Below are positions 1-4,995 of a stretch of DNA of 20,940 nt, piece after piece. Location of the stretch: IMG/VR virus record IMGVR_UViG_3300040808_000874, positions 1 through 20,940 of that record. One strand, written 5' to 3'. The notes beneath the pieces were generated by a model. That model was given only the letters and a program-made list of their open reading frames with translations. It searched no databases and was not told the DNA's origin. A program made the translations under genes and the position numbers. This stretch comes from a virus. How positions within the stretch are numbered: position 1 is the first letter of the stretch; each line of letters starts with the position of its first letter.

Positions 1-250
1 TGGTTGACGTGAAGCATTGATTCTCCCCAGAGGGGAGGTCTAGCTGGTGGTAATACGGTGCATAGGCAAATTCATCCGTGCTTTTGCCTGCAGCCTTCCA
101 TATTTGGAACCACTCAGCATCGTGGCTGAGCAGCTCCGGTGGCATATCCTCTGCCAGTTGTTGAATCGCAGCACGTTGGTGCGGCTGCCCTGAGAAGCGG
201 TCGAAAAACTGATTGAGTTGCAGCATCGAAGCGGCCAACCAATCAAGCAT
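1..250 (-). CDS. Putative endolysin, C39-like cysteine peptidase (N-terminal part, cut by window edge)
   Basis: The reading frame opens at ATG 250 and runs without a stop for 83 codons to the left window edge, so only the N-terminus is seen. The start lies inside the last codons of the upstream 61-aa gene, an 8-base overlap typical of coupled phage genes. The protein begins MLDWLAASMLQLNQ and continues as an acidic helical stretch. Near the edge comes a YYHQLDLPSG motif followed by ENQCFTST. In papain-like C39-type peptidases used as phage lysins, a Q-L-D segment followed a few residues later by a Cys in an N-x-C-F/Y context marks the nucleophile. I infer that Cys79 is that residue. Position next to two small membrane proteins supports a lysis role. 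The catalytic His and Asp would lie outside the window, so this is a moderate call; an uncharacterised structural protein is the alternative. Confidence 0.55.
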   Translation of the reverse strand, partial: MLDWLAASMLQLNQFFDRFSGQPHQRAAIQQLAEDMPPELLSHDAEWFQIWKAAGKSTDEFAYAPYYHQLDLPSGENQCFTST

Positions 251-428
251 CTGCTACGGGTTTGCCACTAGGAAACAAGTTAGCTTCGATGAAATCAACC
301 ATTCGATCGTCAACGGTGTTATCGGTCTTGGTGGCCAGCTTGCGCAGCATGTCGATGACAAGCTCTTTAACAGCGTTCGACTGCAGGAACTTGAAGAGGA
401 TGGGGCGAACCAGAAGCAGCATGACCAT
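243..428 (-). CDS. Small hypothetical protein with hydrophobic N-terminus (61 aa)
   Basis: ATG start at 428, 18 bases after the stop of the upstream 85-aa gene. The protein has a hydrophobic N-terminal stretch (residues 2-15, VMLLLVRPILFKFL) and then a charged amphipathic helical region (KELVIDMLRKLATKTDN, residues 21-37) ending in an acidic segment. It is not recognised. The hydrophobic segment is short for a true transmembrane helix, so peripheral membrane attachment is as likely as insertion. It sits between a single-pass coiled-coil protein and a putative endolysin, and its 3' end overlaps the endolysin start by 8 bases. A holin-associated or other lysis accessory role is possible but rests on position only. 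Confidence 0.6.
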   Translation of the reverse strand: MVMLLLVRPILFKFLQSNAVKELVIDMLRKLATKTDNTVDDRMVDFIEANLFPSGKPVADA

Positions 429-446
429 ATAAAAGCTGGGCGAAGT

Positions 447-704
447 CTAGGAATGTTTCTGTGATCCTTCCAGTCTTGCTACCGCTGCTTCAAGATCTCT
501 CAACCTTGCGAACACCTCTGCATCGCGCAATTTGATGTCTTTGTGCAGTACGTCTAGCCGGTGCACCATGTTGTCTACCGACGTTGTAAGCCGCACTACT
601 GCATCGCGGTTTTCGTTGAATCGTTTGCCGTAGCTGGTCAGGCTCATGGCCGCTACCGTTACCGAAGCCCCAGCTAGCGCACCAACTACCTCAACCACAA
701 TCAC
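447..704 (-). CDS. Single-pass membrane protein with C-terminal coiled coil, possible holin or spanin-like (85 aa)
   Basis: The start is GTG at 704 (GTG ATT GTG GTT), with a GAGAG purine run about 10 bases upstream. Residues 2-22 form one hydrophobic helix (IVVEVVGALAGASVTVAAMS). Residues 28-80 are a charged heptad-like region (EVFARLRDLEAAVARLEGSQ) likely to form a coiled coil. One N-terminal membrane span followed by a cytoplasmic or periplasmic coiled coil is common in small phage lysis proteins. With the endolysin candidate two genes downstream, this is a candidate holin or spanin-like component. No family is recognised with certainty. Only 17 bases separate it from the divergent plus-strand gene at 722. 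Confidence 0.6.
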   Translation of the reverse strand: MIVVEVVGALAGASVTVAAMSLTSYGKRFNENRDAVVRLTTSVDNMVHRLDVLHKDIKLRDAEVFARLRDLEAAVARLEGSQKHS

Positions 705-721
705 AAAGCACTCTCTACATC

Positions 722-973
722 ATGGCGACAGAGGAAAAGCAAGAACAGGAACACAACTCGCGCCTTGGCGATGTCGTCAAAATCGTTCTGCTGGGCTGGG
801 CGATGGCCATTCTTACTGCTAACTACCTTGGCGTTTTTAAGCAATCGCTAGACCCCACTTATCCAGCGTCGATCCTTAGCGGTACTGCAGCCAGCTTTGG
901 CCTGTCAGTCGGTAGCAACCGCAAGAAAAAAGAAGAGCCTAAAGTTCAAGGCAAAGCCACTCCCGAAAAATGA
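722..973 (+). CDS. Small single-pass membrane protein (83 aa), first gene of plus-strand cassette
   Basis: ATG at 722. A hydrophilic N-terminus (residues 1-16, rich in E/Q) is followed by one strong hydrophobic helix (residues 20-38, KIVLLGWAMAILTANYLGV). A second weakly hydrophobic stretch (residues 47-63, PASILSGTAASFGLSVG) and a Lys-rich tail follow. The layout suits an inner-membrane protein with a cytoplasmic basic tail; two short spans, as in some holins, are conceivable. It has no convincing Shine-Dalgarno. The stop overlaps the next gene's ATG (AAA TGA AAA), a 4-base overlap at 970-973, so the two are probably co-translated. From memory, similar proteins occur beside the same secreted genes in cyanophages, but this was not checked. 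Confidence 0.75.
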   Translation: MATEEKQEQEHNSRLGDVVKIVLLGWAMAILTANYLGVFKQSLDPTYPASILSGTAASFGLSVGSNRKKKEEPKVQGKATPEK

Positions 974-1473
974 AAAAGTTTCTCGCTTTTGCTGTGGTTT
1001 TGGCATCAGCCCCTGCGCAAGCTGACATAAGCCATAAAATCCAATCCAGCGTCCAATTAACAGTCGATGGAGCCGCAAGCGCCGCAACCCGAGTGCCCAC
1101 GGTCTACTCAGTCACAGGTTCGGGAGCTTCCACTACTGATGGAACAACTACTGGCGCTCTTGGCGGTTTTGGCGCTGTTACTAACGGTGTCCCTGCTGTC
1201 ACCACCATCAGCGCAACTCAAGCCACCAGCGGCTCTGCTTTCTCCTTCTCGTCCAGCTACATAGAAGGCGACAGCACAAGCGCAACGGGTAGCACTGTTA
1301 CCAGCGGTGTGGTTGGCAGCCTGCCGCTCTTTGGTGACACCACAACCACCTCAGGCGGTGTTGCAGGATCCTTGGCCGGCACCATTGATAGCCAACACGC
1401 TGTGACCATTACCGCTGGCGGTGCAGGTACTACCGCAACCGGCCAAATGGTCACTGAGCTAACGATTCGATGA
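970..1473 (+). CDS. Secreted Ser/Thr/Gly-rich protein with signal peptide (167 aa)
   Basis: ATG at 970, overlapping the upstream stop by 4 bases. Residues 1-18 (MKKFLAFAVVLASAPAQA) are a textbook Sec signal peptide: KK n-region, hydrophobic core, and A-Q-A before the expected cleavage at D19. The mature part is almost free of charge and very rich in Thr, Ser, Gly, Ala and Val, with alternating beta-type patterning (IQSSVQLTVDGAASAATRVP, residues 25-44). It has no cysteines. Such composition suits an extracellular beta-solenoid or a surface or fibre protein. It is not a recognised Pfam family to me. The 3' end overlaps the next gene by 4 bases (ATGA), so the two secreted proteins are likely made together. 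Confidence 0.8.
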   Translation: MKKFLAFAVVLASAPAQADISHKIQSSVQLTVDGAASAATRVPTVYSVTGSGASTTDGTTTGALGGFGAVTNGVPAVTTISATQATSGSAFSFSSSYIEGDSTSATGSTVTSGVVGSLPLFGDTTTTSGGVAGSLAGTIDSQHAVTITAGGAGTTATGQMVTELTIR

Positions 1474-1898
1474 GACGTTGGCCATTGCTGTTGCTGCTGC
1501 TGGCTAATCCGGTGGCAGCTGTGCCGGTGGTTCCTAACTTCCGGTCAGGCACAACCTCTAGTCACACAGAATCAACCACTCAGGTCACTGAGGTTATCCG
1601 CAGCGTTGATTTCGCTACGGGCTACACCTACAGCGCGTCGGGTTCTGGTATAAAGCACAGTGGCACAAGTATTGCCCCAGGTGCAGAGGCCACACAGTCA
1701 CAAACTGTCAGCGGTGTTAATAGCACTTGGACTGGCCTGCAATTAGAAGACAAACCCGAATGGTCACTAATCACCCCCGGCGCCAGTTTTCAATTCGTGG
1801 AAAGTTATTCCGGCCCAGGCATTCAGACGGTCACGGACATAACCCGAACCACCGTCGTAGAAAGCACCACCGACACTACCTCTATCTTTGCGCAATAG
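1470..1898 (+). CDS. Secreted Ser/Thr-rich protein with signal peptide (142 aa)
   Basis: ATG at 1470 in an ATGA overlap with the preceding stop. The N-terminus MRRWPLLLLLLANPVAAVP is a clear signal peptide: RR, a leucine core, and likely cleavage after VAA or AVA near residue 17-18. The mature part is beta-rich with repeated T/S-x-T patterns (SSHTESTTQVTEVIRSVDFA, residues 30-49) and ends in VESTTDTTSIFAQ. No cysteines are present. Together with the upstream 167-aa protein it forms a pair of small secreted beta proteins of similar composition. Function is unknown; a surface appendage, host envelope modification or a virion component are all possible. Its last ~140 bases overlap the next reading frame. 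Confidence 0.78.
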   Translation: MRRWPLLLLLLANPVAAVPVVPNFRSGTTSSHTESTTQVTEVIRSVDFATGYTYSASGSGIKHSGTSIAPGAEATQSQTVSGVNSTWTGLQLEDKPEWSLITPGASFQFVESYSGPGIQTVTDITRTTVVESTTDTTSIFAQ

Positions 1899-2599
1899 CC
1901 CTGTGGCCTAATCAGGCATTAGCGCAGGCCAATGCAACAGCAGCGCCAGTGGCCTCTAGTTCTGGGTCGGTGTCTAACCTCGCCGTGCAGCAGCTAACAG
2001 GTGCTTGGCCTACAGCACGTTTTAGCCAGGGCATTCAATGCCAAGGGCCAACACTAAACTTTTCGCCGTTTGTTACTGCCGGCAAGTCTTATGCCCTGCC
2101 GTTTGAAAGCACGATAAGAACCCCGTATTACGATCCCACCGACGATGACGAAAACGGCGTACCGGACAACCCAGGAAACATCCTCTACACACAAGAGATC
2201 CCGAGCCGTCAGAAAAATAACCACAACTGGAATTGGGGCTTTGGCATCACGCTATCAATGCCCTTAGATGGTGGCATTCAAGAACGCTGTAAGGCAGCGG
2301 CGGATACTGAAACCGCATTGCAGCGTCAGCTATTGGCCAACAAACGTTTGGACTTTGAGCTAAGCCGGTTGCGCCATTGCGGTGAGTTGGCACAAAAAGG
2401 AATTACGTTTAAGCCATCATCCCAATTTGCGATCATCTGCTCTGATGTGGCTTTAGTGCCGAAGCCTGGCCAGGTATTACCTCACCGGCATAGCATCACG
2501 GTTTCAAAGCCCGACGCAAAGCAAGTATTGCGCGGTTCCGGTCCCGCTGAGCCAGTCGCCGCTCCCATACCGATTCGACAGCAACCGTTTGCCCCCTAG
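1760..2599 (+). CDS. Secreted cysteine-containing protein, start codon uncertain (mature region from about 1925)
   Basis: The frame is open to the TAG at 2597-2599. The convincing protein begins with a basic run and a hydrophobic core, RRRKHHRHYLYLCAIALW, then PNQALAQANA, which looks like a signal peptidase site just before about 1925. No ATG, GTG or TTG lies in frame between 1763 and that site. The nearest starts are ATG 1760 and TTG 1727, which would put an improbable basic extension before the signal peptide. The frame is -1 relative to the upstream gene, so a frameshift fusion or a rare start (ATT, ATA or CTG) is possible. The mature part holds four Cys (QCQ, ERC, RHC, ICS), an acidic DPTDDDENGVPDN segment and a C-terminal half with LLANKRLDFELSRLRHCGE. 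From memory similar proteins occur in cyanophages. Function is unknown. Confidence 0.65.
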   Translation: MVTNHPRRQFSIRGKLFRPRHSDGHGHNPNHRRRKHHRHYLYLCAIALWPNQALAQANATAAPVASSSGSVSNLAVQQLTGAWPTARFSQGIQCQGPTLNFSPFVTAGKSYALPFESTIRTPYYDPTDDDENGVPDNPGNILYTQEIPSRQKNNHNWNWGFGITLSMPLDGGIQERCKAAADTETALQRQLLANKRLDFELSRLRHCGELAQKGITFKPSSQFAIICSDVALVPKPGQVLPHRHSITVSKPDAKQVLRGSGPAEPVAAPIPIRQQPFAP

Positions 2600-3167
2600 C
2601 GGTCTCCAGCTTTTTCATCACCTTTTTTACGGTTGGTTTGATCGTTTTCAGGATCAGTTCAGCCAAAGGTTTTGCCACCAGCGCAGAAGTAGTGGCAACC
2701 ACTGCAATAGTGGTGGTGGTGACAACGCTTCCCACATCTGGGAGCCCGTCGAGTGCCTGTTTGATAAATGGCGCCTCTGGCTGTGGCTGTGCTGTTGTCT
2801 GAGCTGGCGCCTCATCTGCTCTAGGTAATCTCGGGACTGTCGGTAATTGAGGGGTTGAGGGTTGTGAGTCCTCATCCTCATTTGTATTTGCCGGTGCCTT
2901 TGGTTCTGTAAATCTGAGTTCATTGGCGGTAAAGTCCATCGGCTCAAACGATGGAATCTGGCCCTCTGGGCAGGCGTAGCCAGTACGGGCAGGATCATCC
3001 CGCAGCAGGCTTGGATTCAGCTTTGCATCAGGGTGCACCGCCACACACCCTGGCATGTCAATGATTGGAAAGCCCAGCTCTAGCGTGACGCTTGAGGCCT
3101 GCGGGATGTTGTTGAGCGGCGGTATCTGCCGAACCTGAGGGATCCTGATAGACGGGATCTCAGGCAT
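2496..3167 (-). CDS. Pro-rich hypothetical membrane-associated protein (223 aa)
   Basis: ATG at 3167 overlaps the upstream stop by one base (TGATG). The N-terminal 80 residues are Pro/Ile-rich (MPEIPSIRIPQVRQIPPLNN), with two Cys (41 and 66) in a compact region ending CPEGQIPSFEPMDF. Residues 88-133 are an acidic, Pro/Gln-rich linker. Residues 147-165 (SVVTTTTIAVVATTSALVA) form one likely transmembrane helix. A strongly basic C-terminus follows (KKVMKKLETARG, then WERRLAQRDRNRAILALRRA). The layout suggests one membrane anchor with a basic cytoplasmic tail and an ordered N-terminal domain. From memory similar proteins occur in cyanophage genomes. The last 104 bases overlap the 3' end of the convergent plus-strand gene. 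Function is unknown. Confidence 0.75.
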   Translation of the reverse strand: MPEIPSIRIPQVRQIPPLNNIPQASSVTLELGFPIIDMPGCVAVHPDAKLNPSLLRDDPARTGYACPEGQIPSFEPMDFTANELRFTEPKAPANTNEDEDSQPSTPQLPTVPRLPRADEAPAQTTAQPQPEAPFIKQALDGLPDVGSVVTTTTIAVVATTSALVAKPLAELILKTIKPTVKKVMKKLETARGQTVAVESVWERRLAQRDRNRAILALRRALKP

Positions 3168-3391
3168 CAGAACGGCATAGCTGGGCCGGTAGCTTCAGGC
3201 AGCTTGGGCATCACATCTTTGATCTTGCCTTCTAGTTCGGCTTCGATGTGCTCAGTCACCTTGCCGCCGATGCGCTCCATGCTTTCATCCATGAAGTTAT
3301 CGAACTGCAGATAAGAGATCACCAGCGCTGCGGTCATAGAACCGCTGAGCAGGAAGCCGACAACGGCCATGGTGTCAATGATCTTGCGCAT
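3167..3391 (-). CDS. Small single-pass membrane protein (74 aa)
   Basis: I choose ATG 3391 (MRKIIDTMAVVGFLLSG) although the same frame stays open to 3595. The upstream 68 residues of that longer frame are low-quality sequence that overlaps a better 61-aa gene in another frame. Residues 8-29 are one hydrophobic helix with a basic start (MRK), so it is an N-terminal anchor or uncleaved signal. Residues 30-74 are acidic and amphipathic (ERIGGKVTEHIEAELEGKIK), ending PATGPAMPF-like (TGPAMPF). It starts 17 bases inside the upstream gene and ends in a 1-base overlap with the 223-aa gene, so the three are one translational unit. Function is unknown. Confidence 0.7.
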   Translation of the reverse strand: MRKIIDTMAVVGFLLSGSMTAALVISYLQFDNFMDESMERIGGKVTEHIEAELEGKIKDVMPKLPEATGPAMPF

Positions 3392-3560
3392 TGAGAATTG
3401 CCTTTTCGTTGGCGTATGGCGGGACTGTAAGGAACTGGAAGGCATCCTGCACATAAGGCAGTAACCAATCAGGCGGCCAACAGTATTGCCAGTTATCAGG
3501 GTTGGTAAAACAGGGCCAGACAACCACCCGCCAGAAGGCTGATAGGTAGTTGCTGGCCAC
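3375..3560 (-). CDS. Small Trp-rich hypothetical protein (61 aa)
   Basis: The start is GTG at 3560 (GTG GCC AGC AAC). The protein is unusually aromatic: five Trp, five Tyr and four Phe in 61 residues, with stretches FWRVVVWPC, NWQYCWPPDW and QDAFQFLTVPPYANE. Such composition is unlikely from a shadow frame, and the overlapping 142-aa frame here is Pro/Ser/Arg junk by comparison. The end (NAQDH) overlaps the ATG of the 74-aa membrane protein by 17 bases, supporting a coupled pair. A weak AGG lies about 7 bases upstream of the start; a TTG one codon earlier is an alternative start. Function is not recognised. Confidence 0.55.
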   Translation of the reverse strand: MASNYLSAFWRVVVWPCFTNPDNWQYCWPPDWLLPYVQDAFQFLTVPPYANEKAILNAQDH

Positions 3561-3575
3561 AATTGCCTGATCAGA

Positions 3576-3593
3576 GGCCCGCCGAAGCGGGCC
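3576..3593 (-). terminator. Strong GC hairpin with UUCG tetraloop (terminator-like, no U-tract)
   Basis: The minus-strand sequence GGCCCGCTTCGGCGGGCC forms a perfect 7-bp GC stem closed by C(UUCG)G, an extra-stable tetraloop. It starts 11 bases after the stop of the outer-membrane-like gene and ends 16 bases before the next GTG. No run of U follows (TCTGATCAGG), so it is not a standard rho-independent terminator. It may instead pause transcription, attenuate the downstream genes or protect the 3' end of the upstream message. Confidence 0.5.
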
Positions 3594-3603
3594 ATGCTGT
3601 CGC

Positions 3604-3963
3604 TCAGAACTTGTACTTAGAACCGAGCTTGAGGCCGTAGCTGTTGCTTTTGTCGCCAGTGGCCATGCTCACCTCGGTGTAAAGGTTGAGCTTGCCGTCT
3701 TTGGTGACAGGAGCGCTCAGGCCAGTTTTGGCAGAGAAGTTGTAATCAGTTTCCCCGCCTTCAGGAAACACAACCTGGGGACCGCCTTGGATGTACCAAG
3801 GGCCAGCCTCATAGCCGACGTGAGCATCAATGACGCCACCGCCAGAGGTTTGATTACCAGCAAAGCCAAGGTTGTATTCAGGGTTCACATAGAACCCATC
3901 AGCCATAGCGGCAGGTGCAGCAATTGCCATCAGAGCAATAGCAGCAGAAGCAGCCTTAATCAT
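3604..3963 (-). CDS. Outer-membrane-like beta-barrel protein with signal peptide (119 aa)
   Basis: I place the start at ATG 3963 (MIKAASAAIALMAIAAPAAM), since this gives a classical Sec signal peptide with likely cleavage at A-M-A before D22. The frame extends 9 codons upstream, but those residues (MRGCCYPTF) do not fit. The mature ~98 residues are built of alternating aromatic/polar beta strands with Gly-rich turns (DGFYVNPEYNLGFAGNQ, then HVGYEAGPWYIQGGPQ). It ends in GLKLGSKYKF with a terminal Phe, as in many outer-membrane beta-barrels, whose last residue acts as the assembly signal. It is short for a full 8-strand barrel. No cysteines are in the mature part. A secreted outer-membrane protein inside a phage late operon suggests host-surface modification or superinfection exclusion, by inference only. 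Confidence 0.75.
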   Translation of the reverse strand: MIKAASAAIALMAIAAPAAMADGFYVNPEYNLGFAGNQTSGGGVIDAHVGYEAGPWYIQGGPQVVFPEGGETDYNFSAKTGLSAPVTKDGKLNLYTEVSMATGDKSNSYGLKLGSKYKF

Positions 3964-3996
3964 GAATGTTGGATAACAACAACCACGCAATTTTAC

Positions 3997-4158
3997 CTAT
4001 GAATTGTCGTTATCCGGTTTGAAAACTGGATGCTCTAATGGATCCTTGCCAGTGCGTTCGATAGCAACAGCGCGGCGGTAATACCAGCAATCTGTTTTAC
4101 CCGCAGCTTCCAGCGCTTGTTTTACCTTGCGCCAGTTGTTGCGGGTATGTCTATCCAC
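3997..4158 (-). CDS. Small hypothetical protein, GTG start (53 aa)
   Basis: The reading frame runs from GTG 4158 to TAG 3997-3999. The GTG shares its G with the stop of the upstream 45-aa gene (TAGTG), the same one-base coupling seen at 4295, 4786 and 4995. The protein is VDRHTRNNWRKVKQALEAAG followed by KTDCWYYRRAVAIERTGKD and an acidic/Pro end. It is basic and helical in the N-terminal half, with one Cys and a WYY aromatic patch. Length, composition and coupling support a real gene. It is not recognised, although I recall short proteins of this type in cyanophages. DNA or RNA binding is conceivable from the charge. Confidence 0.6.
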   Translation of the reverse strand: MDRHTRNNWRKVKQALEAAGKTDCWYYRRAVAIERTGKDPLEHPVFKPDNDNS

Positions 4159-4295
4159 TAGCCTCGGCCTTGCCCCCGGTACTTCTTTTTATTTTTGCGC
4201 GGGAGCGAGTGTTGTCCCGCACCTTGATGGCTTTTCTTCGGTTTTCCGGGCTTATGTTCAATGCGACCTAATGCGGTCTTTGATTTAGCAGCCAT
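4158..4295 (-). CDS. Tiny basic protein (45 aa)
   Basis: ATG 4295 shares its A with the TAA of the upstream fiber gene (TAATG); the frame ends at TAG 4158-4160. The 45 residues begin MAAKSKTALGRIEHKPGKPK and end RKNKKKYRGQGRG. There are about fifteen Lys/Arg and only one Glu, with Gly and Pro throughout, so it should be an extended polycation without a folded core. Such proteins bind nucleic acid or acidic partners. The 3' stop is coupled to the next gene by one base. From memory similar short basic proteins are present in T4-like cyanophages; this is unverified. Function is unknown. Confidence 0.6.
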   Translation of the reverse strand: MAAKSKTALGRIEHKPGKPKKSHQGAGQHSLPRKNKKKYRGQGRG

Positions 4296-4786
4296 TAGCC
4301 ACCCATGTTGAGCAGAAGTTGAGCGCTAATCCTAGTGCTGCTTTCGACGTAATACACCAGCACGTCAACCTTTCCGCTAGTGCTGGTTGCAGTCGGTGCA
4401 GTGCCGCCAGCAAACTTCCAATAAGAGCCAAAGGCGACGGTATAAGAACCGCTGTAGCTAATAGCAATTGCGCCGCTCTGGCCTGCGGTCAGGTTGGACG
4501 GGTTGGCAATGGTTGTATTGGTGCCAAGCGAAACAGAGAAGTTGTTAGCCGTAGCAAAATTTGGCGTGATTGTGGCTGCAGAAGTAAGGCTGGAAACTGT
4601 GCCGCGCTGCGCCGCCGTAAAGGTTTGAGCCTTGGCAATTGCAGCCAATGGAAAACCGCCAGCTGTGCTGCCGTCATGGACGACGGCTACATCTTTGTCA
4701 GTGTCAACCGTGACCTCGCCAGCTGCGCCAGTAAAACTTGAATGCTGGCTAGTCGTGCCGCGTCGGAGTTGAATCTGCGTAGCCAT
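4295..4786 (-). CDS. Short tail-fiber protein with duplicated C-terminal module (163 aa)
   Basis: ATG 4786 overlaps the upstream TAA by one base. Residues 1-48 (MATQIQLRRGTTSQHSSFTG, then GEVTVDTDKDVAVVHDG) resemble the small N-terminal beta domain at the head of many phage fiber and Mtd-type receptor-binding proteins, with the pattern Q-x-RRGT, E-x-x-x-D, and V-HDG. Residues 54-163 are closely similar to the end of the 258-aa fiber at 10145-10921. Shared blocks include NNFS, ANPSNLTAGQSG and FGSYW, plus AQRGT near the start of the module. I infer a tail-tip or side-fiber subunit whose C-terminal module faces the host. No chaperone domain is seen. Host target is unknown. Confidence 0.75.
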   Translation of the reverse strand: MATQIQLRRGTTSQHSSFTGAAGEVTVDTDKDVAVVHDGSTAGGFPLAAIAKAQTFTAAQRGTVSSLTSAATITPNFATANNFSVSLGTNTTIANPSNLTAGQSGAIAISYSGSYTVAFGSYWKFAGGTAPTATSTSGKVDVLVYYVESSTRISAQLLLNMGG

Positions 4787-4995
4787 TAGGCGATGCTCCC
4801 GTAATCGGTTGAGCTGTCAACCGTTCCGGTGATCAGGCCATAATCCTGACTACCGGGATTGATTAGCACCATTGTGCCAGCAGTGTTTTTAATGTAAAAC
4901 TTGCCGTTGGTTGAATCCCAAGCGGGTTCGCCAACTGCAAAACTGCCGGCAGAAGGGGCAGAGCTGCCCCTCTTGAACTGCAGTTGAACTGCCAT
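4786..4995 (-). CDS. Small fiber-head-like protein (69 aa)
   Basis: ATG 4995 overlaps the upstream TAG by one base. Almost the whole protein is one copy of the N-terminal beta domain also seen at the start of its two neighbours: MAVQLQFKRGSSAPSAGSFA, then GEPAWDSTNGKFYIKNT. The conserved pattern is Q-x-x-(K/R)RG near residue 8, then a Gly-Glu-x-x-x-D turn and a short hydrophobic strand. About 20 extra residues (TVDSSTDYGSIA) follow and no fiber shaft. It may be a stand-alone adaptor that joins a fiber to the baseplate, or the remnant of a longer fiber. Coupling on both sides suggests it is still expressed. Confidence 0.65.
   Translation of the reverse strand: MAVQLQFKRGSSAPSAGSFAVGEPAWDSTNGKFYIKNTAGTMVLINPGSQDYGLITGTVDSSTDYGSIA

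Noticed and set aside
23-37. CTCCCC-AGA-GGGGAG inverted repeat
   Set aside because: Six-bp stem with a 3-base loop inside the truncated coding frame; no following U-run and no reason to think it functional.
40-246. 68-aa minus frame at the left edge
   Set aside because: It is a shadow of the truncated peptidase-like frame that starts at 250; the sequence is Ser/Arg/Cys-rich without protein-like pattern.
213-464. 83-aa plus frame
   Set aside because: It lies antisense to the two small minus genes and looks like their shadow.
722-770. Possible minus-strand promoter (TTGCTT / TGTAGA) before the 85-aa gene
   Set aside because: The -10 match is poor and the spacing leaves it too close to the start and its purine run; not supportable by eye.
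2589-2828. 79-aa plus frame after the secreted cassette
   Set aside because: Trp/Cys/Ser-rich shadow antisense to the 223-aa gene, whose own sequence is convincing.
3392-3595. N-terminal 68 residues of the 142-aa minus frame
   Set aside because: It overlaps the aromatic 61-aa gene in another frame, its composition is Pro/Ser/Arg shadow-like, and a good start (MRKIIDTM) exists at 3391.
4199-4220. Inverted repeat GCGGGA/TCCCGC with nearby T-rich tract
   Set aside because: The T-rich tract lies upstream of the stem on the plus strand (A-rich on the minus), so it does not make a terminator; it lies inside the 45-aa coding sequence.
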